Below, piece after piece: positions 38,856 to 46,842 of a stretch of 64,000 nt of DNA (within the stretch, counting starts at the first letter, position 1; each line of letters starts with the position of its first letter). The notes under the pieces were generated by a model, which was not told the DNA's origin, ran no database searches, and saw nothing but the letters and a program-made list of their open reading frames with translations. The position numbers were made by a program, and so were the translations under genes. Location of the stretch: NCBI RefSeq assembly GCF_002335745.1, contig NZ_NIST01000001.1, forward strand, positions 3,844,354-3,908,353, written 5' to 3'. This DNA is from Evansella halocellulosilytica. GTDB lineage: Bacteria; Bacillota; Bacilli; Bacillales; Salisediminibacteriaceae.

Positions 38856-39096
38856 AGTATTCCTCCTTGTAATCGTTAAAGACAATTATTTTATACTATA
38901 AGAATTTATAAAACAATTCGCCGTCACTTTAAAGTTAGGTTAAGAAAGATTTTACATTCTAAACTGTATTTTTTCCAGAAGCTTCATAAGCTTTATTAAT
39001 TTTACCAAAATAACAACTATATTGCGAATGTTAGTTATAAAAGGGTGATTAAGACACCTATGAAGGACAACTAGAATATGAACTTTCTATCGACGA

Positions 39097-39125
39097 AAAA
39101 AAGCCGTTAAGAGAAACGGCTTTTT
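39097..39125 (-). terminator. Terminator of rodZ
   Basis: AAAAAGCCGTT and AACGGCTTTTT pair; on minus a T-run follows. Lies just after the rodZ stop, so pgsA has its own promoter in 38856-39090. Confidence 0.88.
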
Positions 39126-39131
39126 CGCAGA

Positions 39132-40013
39132 TTACTGTTCAAACTCAATGATAATGTATTGACGAGTGTTTTCAATTGGGTATTCAAATAGCTCATCATT
39201 AATGTAAATATCTACAGTAGCTGCACTACCTAAATTAAATACAATTTCTGACTCATCACTAAAATCGAACGTGATTTCATCACCGTCATCATACGTTTGT
39301 GATACTAAAGCAGAATTATCGGAGTCTCGAACTTCGATCCAGCTCTGACCAGTTACTTCCATACGTACGTCAAATTCATCAGTATCTGAAAGTGTAAACG
39401 TTGAAGTATACCCTTCAGTTGATTCGAGAGTGATGACTTGAGGTTGCTCTTCATGATCTTCTTCCTCTTCTGCATCATCTTCTTCGCTTTCAGCAGCTGA
39501 TTCTTCGTTTTCATCCTCTTCTTCTGTCTCATCATCATCGTCATCTGTAATGGTATCGTCAATATCAACAGACGAATCTCCCTGCGACTCATCCCGAGAA
39601 ACCCCAGTAGGGTCTGTATCATTATTTTGACCGTACATCCATACTCCACCTAAAATTAAAAGAATAAATAAGACAGCAATGAGAGTAGGTACAAGAGTTG
39701 CCGTTTTTGATTTCTTTTTAACAACTTTCGGTTTCGAACGATTCACTCTTGTAGGTAACTCTGCCGGTTCTTTTTTCGGCTGAGGAAGTTCATCCTTATG
39801 TTCTTCAAAGAGCACTTCAGGATTCAGACCTACAGCTTCTGCATAACTTTTCACAAATGCCCTAGCATAAAACTCCCCGGGCAGTCTTGAAAAGTCTCCA
39901 TCTTCCATGGCTATTAAATATCTCTTTTGAATTTTTGTTCTTGTCTGCAACTCTTCTAATGAAAACCCATTTTCTTCTCTTGCAGCTTTTAATCGTTGAC
40001 CTAATTCAGACAA
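39132..40013 (-). CDS. rodZ: RodZ-family cell-shape protein (YmfM) with acidic outer linker
   Basis: A ~293-residue type II membrane protein. Cytoplasmic helix-turn-helix (ELGQRLKAAREENGFSLEEL, IQKRYLIAMEDGDF; ~1-70) binds MreB in the family; a basic stretch (SKPKVVKKKSK) precedes one membrane segment (LVPTLIAVLFILLILGGVW; ~107-125). The outer part starts with a linker in which 25 of 33 consecutive residues are Asp or Glu, then a DUF4115-like beta domain (VRMEVTGQSWIEVRDSDN). I prefer TTG 40013, six bases after TAGGTG; GTG 40022 overlaps that site. Downstream of ymfK. Confidence 0.9.
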   Translation of the reverse strand: MSELGQRLKAAREENGFSLEELQTRTKIQKRYLIAMEDGDFSRLPGEFYARAFVKSYAEAVGLNPEVLFEEHKDELPQPKKEPAELPTRVNRSKPKVVKKKSKTATLVPTLIAVLFILLILGGVWMYGQNNDTDPTGVSRDESQGDSSVDIDDTITDDDDDETEEEDENEESAAESEEDDAEEEEDHEEQPQVITLESTEGYTSTFTLSDTDEFDVRMEVTGQSWIEVRDSDNSALVSQTYDDGDEITFDFSDESEIVFNLGSAATVDIYINDELFEYPIENTRQYIIIEFEQ

Positions 40014-40029
40014 TCCTAACACCTACCAA

Positions 40030-40806
40030 CTAACTAATATCAAAAGACGAAAAGCTTGAATCTACAGCTTCATATGTAATTTCTTCGCCTTCTTCGCTTC
40101 TCAGCTCAATAATGTAATCAAAATCATCGAGTGTATATTCAGTTTCTCTCACGAAAATATCCGGATGTTCAACTACCTTTGTTGCTGGCAACCTCATAAT
40201 TTCACTTACGAGCATATGATGACGTTCCGACGCTCTCATCGTTGATACAATCCCATCGATAATATAAATGTGATCTTCTGATAACTCGTCATCTGCCAAT
40301 TGACTACGAATTGTTTGTCTTAACAATGTCGACGATAGAAATGACCACCGCTTGCTTGCACAAACACTTGAAGCCACGACTGATTCCGTTTTTCCAACTC
40401 GAGGCATCCCTCGAATACCAATTAGCCGATGCCCGTCCTTCTTAAACAATTCAGCCATAAAATCAACGAGCAGACCTAATTCATCACGTACAAAACGAAA
40501 GATCTTTTTTTCATCCTCATCTCGCTCAATATAACGTCCATGGCGGACAGCTAAGCGGTCTCTCAGTTTTGGTTCTCTAATCTTTCTTAGAGTAATAACA
40601 TCCATCGTTTGTAATATATACTTTAAGCGCATAATTGCTTCATCATTTTGGCTTTTAATTAGCATTCCACGGCGACGATGTTCAACCCCGTTTATCGTAA
40701 TAATGTTAATTCGAAGCATACCTAATAATGAGGCTATTTCCCCTAGTAAACCTGGCCTGTTTTCATGGATCTGATATTCTAAATACCACTCTTTTTCTTC
40801 CATCAT
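40030..40806 (-). CDS. ymfK: DUF3388 protein YmfK
   Basis: A 258-residue protein of unknown function, closely matching B. subtilis YmfK. Residues ~5-70 form an ACT-like regulatory domain (EWYLEYQIHENRPGLLGEIA, NIITINGVEHRRRG). From ~110 it has REPKLRDRLAVRHGRYIERD, and the P-loop-like GMPRVGKTESVVASSVCASK suggests nucleotide binding; VVEHPDIFVRETEYTLDDFD is near the end. I chose ATG 40806 (ATG 40803 follows it) after AGGAAGGGG; the frame up to 40878 is longer than the family. Probably co-transcribed with rodZ. Confidence 0.88.
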   Translation of the reverse strand: MMEEKEWYLEYQIHENRPGLLGEIASLLGMLRINIITINGVEHRRRGMLIKSQNDEAIMRLKYILQTMDVITLRKIREPKLRDRLAVRHGRYIERDEDEKKIFRFVRDELGLLVDFMAELFKKDGHRLIGIRGMPRVGKTESVVASSVCASKRWSFLSSTLLRQTIRSQLADDELSEDHIYIIDGIVSTMRASERHHMLVSEIMRLPATKVVEHPDIFVRETEYTLDDFDYIIELRSEEGEEITYEAVDSSFSSFDIS

Positions 40807-41162
40807 CAAACCCCTTCCTAATTGAGAGAGATTTTCAAGGGACTCCTTCTTACCACTAATCATAATTGATTTTTTCATTTATTAAAAGAGATTTCTTAAA
40901 TAGAATTGCAAATCTATACATTTTTCCACAATTTATGATGAATGACCGACAAAATGACAGAAATTACCCATTATTCCAATTTCGAATGATTCGTATCCCT
41001 TATTAGTAATAATAACCCGAGCACTAGTAATTGTGATTCATATAAAATGAACAGCTACTTTACAAAAAACGAAATTAACAGGTTCATAAGAGTATATACA
41101 ATAAATAAATTCGAAAACCAAACTGAAGAAAAGTGTCGTTTTTAGACGACACTTTTCAATAA
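40807..41162. other. Spacer between ymfK and ymfJ
   Basis: 356 bases, AT-rich, no gene seen. Contains the ymfJ terminator (41128-41157) and presumably the ymfK promoter. Confidence 0.55.
41128..41157 (-). terminator. Terminator of ymfJ
   Basis: GAAAAGTGTCG (41128-41138) pairs perfectly with CGACACTTTTC (41147-41157). No long T-run follows on minus (TTCAGTTTGG), but the stem is strong. Confidence 0.7.
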
Positions 41163-41414
41163 TTACTGATTTTGCTGGACGAGTTTTACCATCATATTCG
41201 CAATTGCATGCTGCTCTTCTTCAGAAGCAACATGCCATAAGTCAGATAACACTTTTTCTTGTTCATTCTTTGGTTCAACTTGTTCTGCCAAATATTCACC
41301 AACTTGATATGCTACATCTGAGATCACTTGATTGTTCATACCTTCATGTTTTCCTTGATCAAGACGGTCACCTAAAAAGTGTTTCCATTGCTCCCAATTA
41401 TCTAAAACAGACAT
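41163..41414 (-). CDS. ymfJ: DUF3243 protein YmfJ
   Basis: An 83-residue soluble, helical protein (MSVLDNWEQWKHFLGDRL ... EEEQHAIANMMVKLVQQ) of the DUF3243 family found in bacilli next to ymfI/ymfK. Function unknown. ATG 41414 follows AGGAGGAAAG. Single gene with its own terminator. Confidence 0.88.
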   Translation of the reverse strand: MSVLDNWEQWKHFLGDRLDQGKHEGMNNQVISDVAYQVGEYLAEQVEPKNEQEKVLSDLWHVASEEEQHAIANMMVKLVQQNQ

Positions 41415-41490
41415 AGTTCTTTCCTCCTTGTAGTAATTTCGATCTTAGTTTTTCACAAGAAAGGAAAGATATACATAAACATGAAATGAT

Positions 41491-42219
41491 TTATGTGTAC
41501 CATGCTCCGTTTACAGAAATCACTTGACCATTAATATACTCAGCTCGACTTGAGCATAAAAATGTAACAAGGTGCGCAACTTCCTCTGGATAACCAAGCC
41601 TTCCAGCAGGAATATCTGCCTCAAGATCATTTATCTCTTCTGCTGTATAGTGTGCAAGCATTTTCGTATCAATAGCACCAGGGGCAACAGCATTTACTTG
41701 GATCCCACTGATTGCTACCTCTTTAGCTAAGGCTTTAACAAAGGTGTTCATCCCGCCTTTGATCATTGAATATAACACTTCGCACGAAGCACCTGTTAAC
41801 CCCCATACTGAAGAAACAACAATGATTTTCCCTTTTTTCTTTTGGATCATATGCGGCAAGATCGATTGAGTAATAAAAAACGGACTTGTTAACCCGATAT
41901 TAATTTGCTCAATTACCTCTTCTTTATTTACATCCGTTATTAACCCAACATGTGAAGCACCACTGTTATAAATAACAATATCAGGGGATATCGGCAACTG
42001 TTTTACTCGTTCTGCTACATGATAGGGGTCATTAAAATCTGCTTGAAATAAGAAATACTCTCCATTGAATGTTTCATATAGGTACTCAGTTAACTGCTTG
42101 ACAGCATGCTCGTTGCGGTTATAGTGCAATATGAGGGAATATCCAGCTTCAGCTAAATTTCGTGCAATCGCGCCCCCAATATCTCCACTTGCTCCCATAA
42201 TTAAGACTGTCTGTTTCAA
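41491..42219 (-). CDS. ymfI: EF-P 5-aminopentanone reductase (SDR) YmfI
   Basis: A 242-residue short-chain dehydrogenase. YmfI of B. subtilis reduces the 5-aminopentanone group on elongation factor P. The NADP-binding motif GASGDIGGAIA is at 9-19, the catalytic Ser is in VVSSVWGLTGASCEV near 140, and YSMIKGG (Tyr/Lys) near 153. TTG start at 42219 follows AAAGGGGA, a site inside the end of ymfH; no closer ATG. General SDR folds look alike, so the assignment rests mostly on the conserved ymfF-ymfH-ymfI context. Confidence 0.88.
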   Translation of the reverse strand: MKQTVLIMGASGDIGGAIARNLAEAGYSLILHYNRNEHAVKQLTEYLYETFNGEYFLFQADFNDPYHVAERVKQLPISPDIVIYNSGASHVGLITDVNKEEVIEQINIGLTSPFFITQSILPHMIQKKKGKIIVVSSVWGLTGASCEVLYSMIKGGMNTFVKALAKEVAISGIQVNAVAPGAIDTKMLAHYTAEEINDLEADIPAGRLGYPEEVAHLVTFLCSSRAEYINGQVISVNGAWYT

Positions 42220-42225
42220 TCTTTT

Positions 42226-43518
42226 CTATTCCCCTTTTGGTACGACGAAACATTGACTCATTTGCGTGTCAACGTTAAAGTGCTCTTTCCTCGCTGAAAG
42301 TAAATCGTCCTTCGTTATTTTTTCTAATGCAGGAATGACATCAAAAAGGTTCATATCATTAAATTGGTACCTCGTAAATTGGTTTGCAATGAATTCAGGA
42401 GAGTTTAAAGATCGGAGGAAGTTTCCGATTTTCTTTTTACGTATACTCTCCAAAAGGTTATCATCAAGTTCACTATCCATAAATTCAGTCACCATTTCGT
42501 TAATTCTTTCTGCTAATTCCTCTGGCTTATGAGTATCACCACCGATTACTGAGAATCCAAAGCCATATTCACCAGAATAGTCAAAAGAAAATGAGTCGTC
42601 AATCAACCCTTCTTTATACAACGTTTGATAATTTTCTGAACTCTGTCCGAACACCATTTCAAGTAAGAGTTGAATCGATAGTTCATGCTTTAACAACTCT
42701 TCCCCTTGTCGTTTAGGCTCTCTGTCTTTATATCCGACAAGGCATTTGCCTGTATTGACATTCATTTTAATAATTTCTTTTTTCTTATGAACTTCTGGAG
42801 GCTCTGCCTCAAAAAAACGTTCAATTTTTTTTGGTTCTTCGAACGACTTGCCTTCTTGATTTTCTCTAATTAATGTTAACACTTCTTCTGGATCGATTTT
42901 CCCAACAACGAACATGACCATATTACTCGGATGATAAAACGTTTCATAGCAAGTGTATAGAAGCTCTTTTGTAATTTTATATATCGAGTCTACCGTGCCG
43001 GCTATATCAATCTTAACAGGGTGATATTCGTATAAGTTACTGATTAACCCGAAGTAGTTCCGCCAATCAGAATTATCTTCATACATTTTTATTTCTTGTT
43101 CGATAATTCCTTTCTCTTTTTCAACGGATTCATCAGTAAAATAAGGTTTTTGTACAAAATTTAATAGTGTCTCAATATTTTGTTGTATGTTCATTGTACT
43201 TGAAAATAAATAGGCCGTTCTCGTAAAGCTCGTAAATGCGTTTGCAGAAGCCCCTTGTTTACTAAATTGGTGAAAAACATCACCTTCTTCATCCTCAAAC
43301 AATTTATGCTCAAGAAAATGTGCAATTCCATCAGGAACTTTTACAGCCTCTTCTTTTCCTAACGGAATAAAGTTGTTATCAATGGAACCATATTTCGTCG
43401 TAAACGTTGCAAATGTTTTATTAAATCCTTCTTTTGGTAGGACGTATACTTGTAATCCATTTGGCAGCTTTTCTTCATAAAGTGTCTCTTGCAGTTGGTC
43501 AAAGGTAACTCTATTCAT
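42226..43518 (-). CDS. ymfH: M16-family metallopeptidase YmfH
   Basis: A 430-residue peptidase-like protein of the insulinase/processing-peptidase family. It has the inverted zinc motif HxxEH as HFLEHKLFE near 80 and a downstream glutamate helix (EKEKGIIEQEIKMYED near 155), so it should be the catalytic partner. The C-terminal half has an RxxY-type substrate segment region. Overlaps ymfF by eight bases; ATG 43518 follows AGGAGG. With YmfF it likely forms a heterodimer, like AlbE/AlbF in subtilosin processing; substrate unknown. Confidence 0.9.
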   Translation of the reverse strand: MNRVTFDQLQETLYEEKLPNGLQVYVLPKEGFNKTFATFTTKYGSIDNNFIPLGKEEAVKVPDGIAHFLEHKLFEDEEGDVFHQFSKQGASANAFTSFTRTAYLFSSTMNIQQNIETLLNFVQKPYFTDESVEKEKGIIEQEIKMYEDNSDWRNYFGLISNLYEYHPVKIDIAGTVDSIYKITKELLYTCYETFYHPSNMVMFVVGKIDPEEVLTLIRENQEGKSFEEPKKIERFFEAEPPEVHKKKEIIKMNVNTGKCLVGYKDREPKRQGEELLKHELSIQLLLEMVFGQSSENYQTLYKEGLIDDSFSFDYSGEYGFGFSVIGGDTHKPEELAERINEMVTEFMDSELDDNLLESIRKKKIGNFLRSLNSPEFIANQFTRYQFNDMNLFDVIPALEKITKDDLLSARKEHFNVDTQMSQCFVVPKGE

Positions 43519-44806
43519 TAGAATGACCTCCTTTCCCTTTTAAGAAGTAAACCGTATCAAGCTGTACCTTTTCGGCAACACGCACGATATCCTCTTTGTT
43601 CACTTTGTCGATTTCAGACATCCACTCACTAATCGGCTTTATATTTTCAGTCAGCTCATTATGATAAGTAAGCTCGATTAATCCTCGTGGTACATCCATC
43701 GTTTCAAGCAGTTGATTTTTGTACACCGCTTTCGTTTGCTCTATATCATCCTCAGTAAATTGACCATTTTTCATATCTTCCATTTGTTTAAAAATAATCT
43801 CAGTTGCATCATCGTATTTATTTGATTCAATTCCAGACATGACGATTAATAAACCTTTATGACTTTCAACTCTTGAAGCTGCATAATAAGCTAAGCTCGC
43901 TTTTTCCCTCACATTAACGAAAAGCTTAGAATGAGAAAAGGCACCGAAAATACCATTAAAAAGCTGAAGAGCGAAATAATCATCGTCACCGAAAGTAACG
44001 CCTGTTCTGTAACCGATATGGAGCTTCCCTTGAGAAATATCTTCGTCTTCAATCACTTCTTTTGCGTCTTCGATCGCTTTATGTTCGACTTTTTTATTTT
44101 TTTCACTCGGTCGCTTACTACCTTCTGGGAAAATAAAATATTTCTCGATCATATTTTTCATGTCGTTTTCATTAACATCACCTAATACGTACATATCAAT
44201 AACGTCATTTAATAATACGTGTTCATAATATTCATAAAGCGACTTCTCATCAATGTCGTCGACTTTATTTTTATCCCCTAATACAAAAAGACCGAATGGT
44301 TCTTTCTCACACATAACTTCTGTTAATCGTTTATTTGCATATCGCATTTTGTCGTCATAAACCGAATCAAGCTTTTGTTTTAATGTCCGCTTTTCACCTT
44401 CAACAATTTCTTTATCTAAGCGATCATTATCACCTGTCGGAGAAAGAAGTACGGACGCAAGCAGTTCAATTCCTTTTTCTAATAAAGGTTCTTTATCTTT
44501 TAGGAATTTTTCATTTGCAACATCTAAACGAATCGTCATTAAGTGGGATTCACCTTTTTTACTAACATCGACATTTAGCGTTGCACCGTATAACTCGTCT
44601 AACGCTCTTCTTATATGCTGTCTAGAAGGGTGTCGTTCTGTCCCATTTTGTAATACGTAAGGCAATAGTGCTCGTTTCGTCACTGTCTCTTCATCAAGTG
44701 GCGCTCTCATATGAATAAGGATCGTATTTGTTTTATATGTTTTTGATGGTAAGACATGCACTTGGAGCGGACCTGAGGTAAAGGTATGCATTTGTTTATC
44801 GTTCAA
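43511..44806 (-). CDS. ymfF: M16-family peptidase-like protein YmfF (non-catalytic partner)
   Basis: A 431-residue paralogue of YmfH. The zinc motif is missing: where YmfH has HFLEH, this protein reads RALLPYVLQNGTERHPS. It keeps the fold with GKLHIGYRTGVTFGDDDY and the substrate-loop region near 300. TTG start at 44806 follows AAGGAGGG. It is probably the structural partner of YmfH, as alpha and beta subunits are in mitochondrial processing peptidase. The ymfD-ymfE genes next to it in B. subtilis are absent. Confidence 0.88.
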   Translation of the reverse strand: MNDKQMHTFTSGPLQVHVLPSKTYKTNTILIHMRAPLDEETVTKRALLPYVLQNGTERHPSRQHIRRALDELYGATLNVDVSKKGESHLMTIRLDVANEKFLKDKEPLLEKGIELLASVLLSPTGDNDRLDKEIVEGEKRTLKQKLDSVYDDKMRYANKRLTEVMCEKEPFGLFVLGDKNKVDDIDEKSLYEYYEHVLLNDVIDMYVLGDVNENDMKNMIEKYFIFPEGSKRPSEKNKKVEHKAIEDAKEVIEDEDISQGKLHIGYRTGVTFGDDDYFALQLFNGIFGAFSHSKLFVNVREKASLAYYAASRVESHKGLLIVMSGIESNKYDDATEIIFKQMEDMKNGQFTEDDIEQTKAVYKNQLLETMDVPRGLIELTYHNELTENIKPISEWMSEIDKVNKEDIVRVAEKVQLDTVYFLKGKGGHSNE

Positions 44807-45046
44807 TTCGTTTCCCTCCTTATTTAAAAACTAGGTATACATTCATATTGTTAGAAAACTTTATTCTCTTAATACATGAATACTTTGATTTTAGGAAAAA
44901 AAAACCTTTATTGCAAAGATTAACTGTTTTATTTCGGAAATAAACTTCCGCCCTAGCCAATTTCAACATTCATCAATTCAAAACCTAGGAAAATAAGTAT
45001 TCGCAAAAAGTACCGTCAAGAGAAGATTTCGAGTCCCTTGGCGGTA

Positions 45047-45112
45047 GGAAAAGCAGTCAAGCTGCTTCGACGCATTCTCTTCTTCGATTAACCTTGCAGA
45101 GGAAGAAGCACA
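45047..45112. repeat. Partial copy of the repeat D module
   Basis: Starts AAGCTGCTTCGACGCATTC and ends TTGCAGAGGAAGAAGCAC, matching the second half of the modules at 46275-46380 and 46449-46554. It is preceded by a TACCGTC...TTGGCGGTA inverted repeat. Confidence 0.7.
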
Positions 45113-45142
45113 GAATCCCTTCCAACTATTCGTTACTTTTAA

Positions 45143-45223
45143 AGAGATCTCACGATTACGACCCTTAAAGGTTTATTTTCACACAGGCAAAGCCTGTGGT
45201 TTAAAAAGACTATAATAAAATGG
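45143..45223. repeat. Terminator-linked repeat family C, copy 2
   Basis: Second copy of 24356-24437 in the same orientation, again directly following the T-run of a minus-strand terminator. The hairpin CACAGGC-AAA-GCCTGTG is kept; the loop differs from copy 1 (ATA). Confidence 0.8.
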
Positions 45224-45246
45224 CCCTCACCGTAGTGAGAGCCATT
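45221..45246 (-). terminator. Terminator of ymfC
   Basis: ATGGCCCTCAC and GTGAGAGCCAT pair with one mismatch around CGTA; minus-strand tail TTTTATTATAGTC. Confidence 0.82.
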
Positions 45247-45290
45247 ACTTCGATTTTTTCATTAGAACCATTGGTACAGGCATTATTGTA

Positions 45291-46013
45291 TTAAGATAAC
45301 CGCTTCCTTAAAACGTGAAATTTGAATTTATCTGCTCGAAAGTAATTGATTGAATATAGCACAGGCTTTTCACTTTCATCATAATGCATTTGTTTTAGGA
45401 CGAGTAATGACGTTTCAGGCTCACAATTTAACATTTCAGATATTCGTTCATGAAAGCCGATCGGTTCAATCTCAGCAATCGCATAGGAGATTCTCGTTCC
45501 CGCTCCTTCGAGCTGTTCAAATATGGATTGACGTTCATGAGATACATAGTCTGGAAGAAGGTCTTTAGGAATTTTATCTAAACAATACACAACCGGTTCA
45601 CCATCGGCTGTACGTACACGCTCGATCATCATTAATTCCTCTAAGCTATCATCTTGAAATCGTCTGTGATCATCTTCAACAGCCTGTACGATGGATGAGG
45701 ACAAAAAAATTGTCCCTGGTTTCATATTTGCTTTTTCGATCATTCCGGTAACACTCGAGAGTTGTTCAATTCCTGATGAAAATAACGGTCTGCTATTTAC
45801 AAACGTACCAACACCGTGCCGGCGGATGACGACACTTTCATCTTCAAGCATACGTAAAGCTTCCCTTAACGTAGCACGACTGACTCCGAGCTGTTTTGAC
45901 AGTTCAAATTCTGATGGAAGCCTTTCACCAGCTTCAAAAGTTCCTTCTTCTATGTCATTTTTAATTTTATCAATCACTTGTAAATACAATGGACGATGGT
46001 CCGATTTTATCAT
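45291..46013 (-). CDS. ymfC: GntR/HutC-family transcriptional regulator YmfC
   Basis: A 240-residue repressor-type protein. The winged helix (~5-70) reads [20 protein letters not shown] then [26 protein letters not shown]; the UTRA ligand-binding domain (~85-235) has [20 protein letters not shown] and [20 protein letters not shown]. Ligand and targets are unknown to me; regulators of this place in bacilli have been linked to nucleoside or sugar uptake, but no transporter is next to it here. ATG 46013 follows GAGGGAG. Confidence 0.87.
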   Translation of the reverse strand: MIKSDHRPLYLQVIDKIKNDIEEGTFEAGERLPSEFELSKQLGVSRATLREALRMLEDESVVIRRHGVGTFVNSRPLFSSGIEQLSSVTGMIEKANMKPGTIFLSSSIVQAVEDDHRRFQDDSLEELMMIERVRTADGEPVVYCLDKIPKDLLPDYVSHERQSIFEQLEGAGTRISYAIAEIEPIGFHERISEMLNCEPETSLLVLKQMHYDESEKPVLYSINYFRADKFKFHVLRKRLS

Positions 46014-46842
46014 CTTTCATTACACTCCCTCTTCCGAAAACAACAACTCATTTTTTTGATATATGTAATGTAACATGTTTTTCACAATTAATTCTATCAT
46101 TTTTTAAAACGTTTACAAATTCCTGTCGCTCTTTACCAACAGATAATCAAAATAGGACGAAATCTTATAAATTCGCTTTTTTCATATAGATTGTTGTTAA
46201 TTGATAATTCGAAGAAGTGATAAGGGGTGACAAAATATTTTTCTGCGACGAGTAACCGCAGGAGCATTGTTTTTCTGCGACGAGTAACCGCAGGAGCAAC
46301 GAGCGATTCTTCGCTGAATTCTCTACGAGCTGCTTCGACGGACACACTCCTTCGAATAAGCTTGCAGAGGAAGAAGCACACAGTCTGCGACGAGTAACCG
46401 CAGGAGCATTGTTTTTCTGCGACGAGTAACCGCAGGAGCATTGTTTTTCTGCGACGAGTAACCGCAGGAGCAACGAGCGATTCTTCGCTGTATTTCCTAC
46501 CGGCTGCTTCGACGGACACACTCCTTCGAATAAGCTTGCAGAGGAAGAAGCAGAATATCCCCTAGCTGTCCAGAGTGTGCACATAGGAAGTTGAAGCATT
46601 GCCCGGGCAAAGGAGCCACTGCGAATGCAAACGAATGCAGCATGAGTAGATGTCGTACTTGTACCCGAAGACGAAAGCGTCCGCTAGTAGCAGATTCGAA
46701 CAATCATAATATATATCCGAAAGCAACAATCTTATATAAAACAGCCTATGAATTCTTTTGTAAGAAAAGCGCATGAAAATTCATTTTGGAATTTACGTGC
46801 ACTTTTCTTGTTATATAGTCTCCCCTGTGTATACACATAAGG
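46014..46842. other. Repeat-rich spacer between spoIIIE and ymfC
   Basis: 829 bases without a gene. The left third is the ymfC promoter region. 46243-46554 is the tandem repeat array. 46560-46700 holds further inverted and direct repeats: a palindrome TTGCCCGGGCAA, the direct repeat GCGAATGCAAACGAATGC, and a GACGAAAGCGTCCGC word. Frames of 128 and 144 codons on minus are repeat artefacts. Confidence 0.75.
46243..46554. repeat. Tandem/duplicated structured repeat array (family D)
   Basis: A short unit beginning CTGCGACGAGTAACCGCAGG starts at 46243, 46275, 46385, 46417 and 46449; neighbouring copies are spaced exactly 32 bp with an ATTGTTTTT linker. Units at 46275 and 46449 continue into a ~106-bp module (AACGAGCGATTCTTCGCTG, then GCTGCTTCGACGGACACAC, then GCTTGCAGAGGAAGAAGCA), so the whole is a nested duplication. 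Each unit can form CTGCG/CGCAG, AGCGA-TTCT-TCGCT and CTGCTTC/GAAGCAG stems. Confidence 0.85.

Larger units (their letters stand above)
44807..45290. other. Spacer between ymfC and ymfF with repeats
   Basis: 484 bases with no gene. It contains a partial copy of the GCTGCTTCGAC...GAGGAAGAAGCA module (45047-45112), repeat C copy 2 and the ymfC terminator. ymfD/ymfE, which occupy this place in B. subtilis, are not seen. Confidence 0.65.

Noticed and set aside
46243-46475. Possible CRISPR array
   Set aside because: The intervals are either identical ATTGTTTTT linkers or the duplicated module; there are no unique spacers and no cas genes in the window.
46133-46599. Minus-strand frames of 128 and 144 codons across the repeat array
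   Set aside because: They translate the 32-bp and 106-bp repeats (recurring PAVTRRR and SCGYSS words), lack ribosome sites and have no family resemblance.
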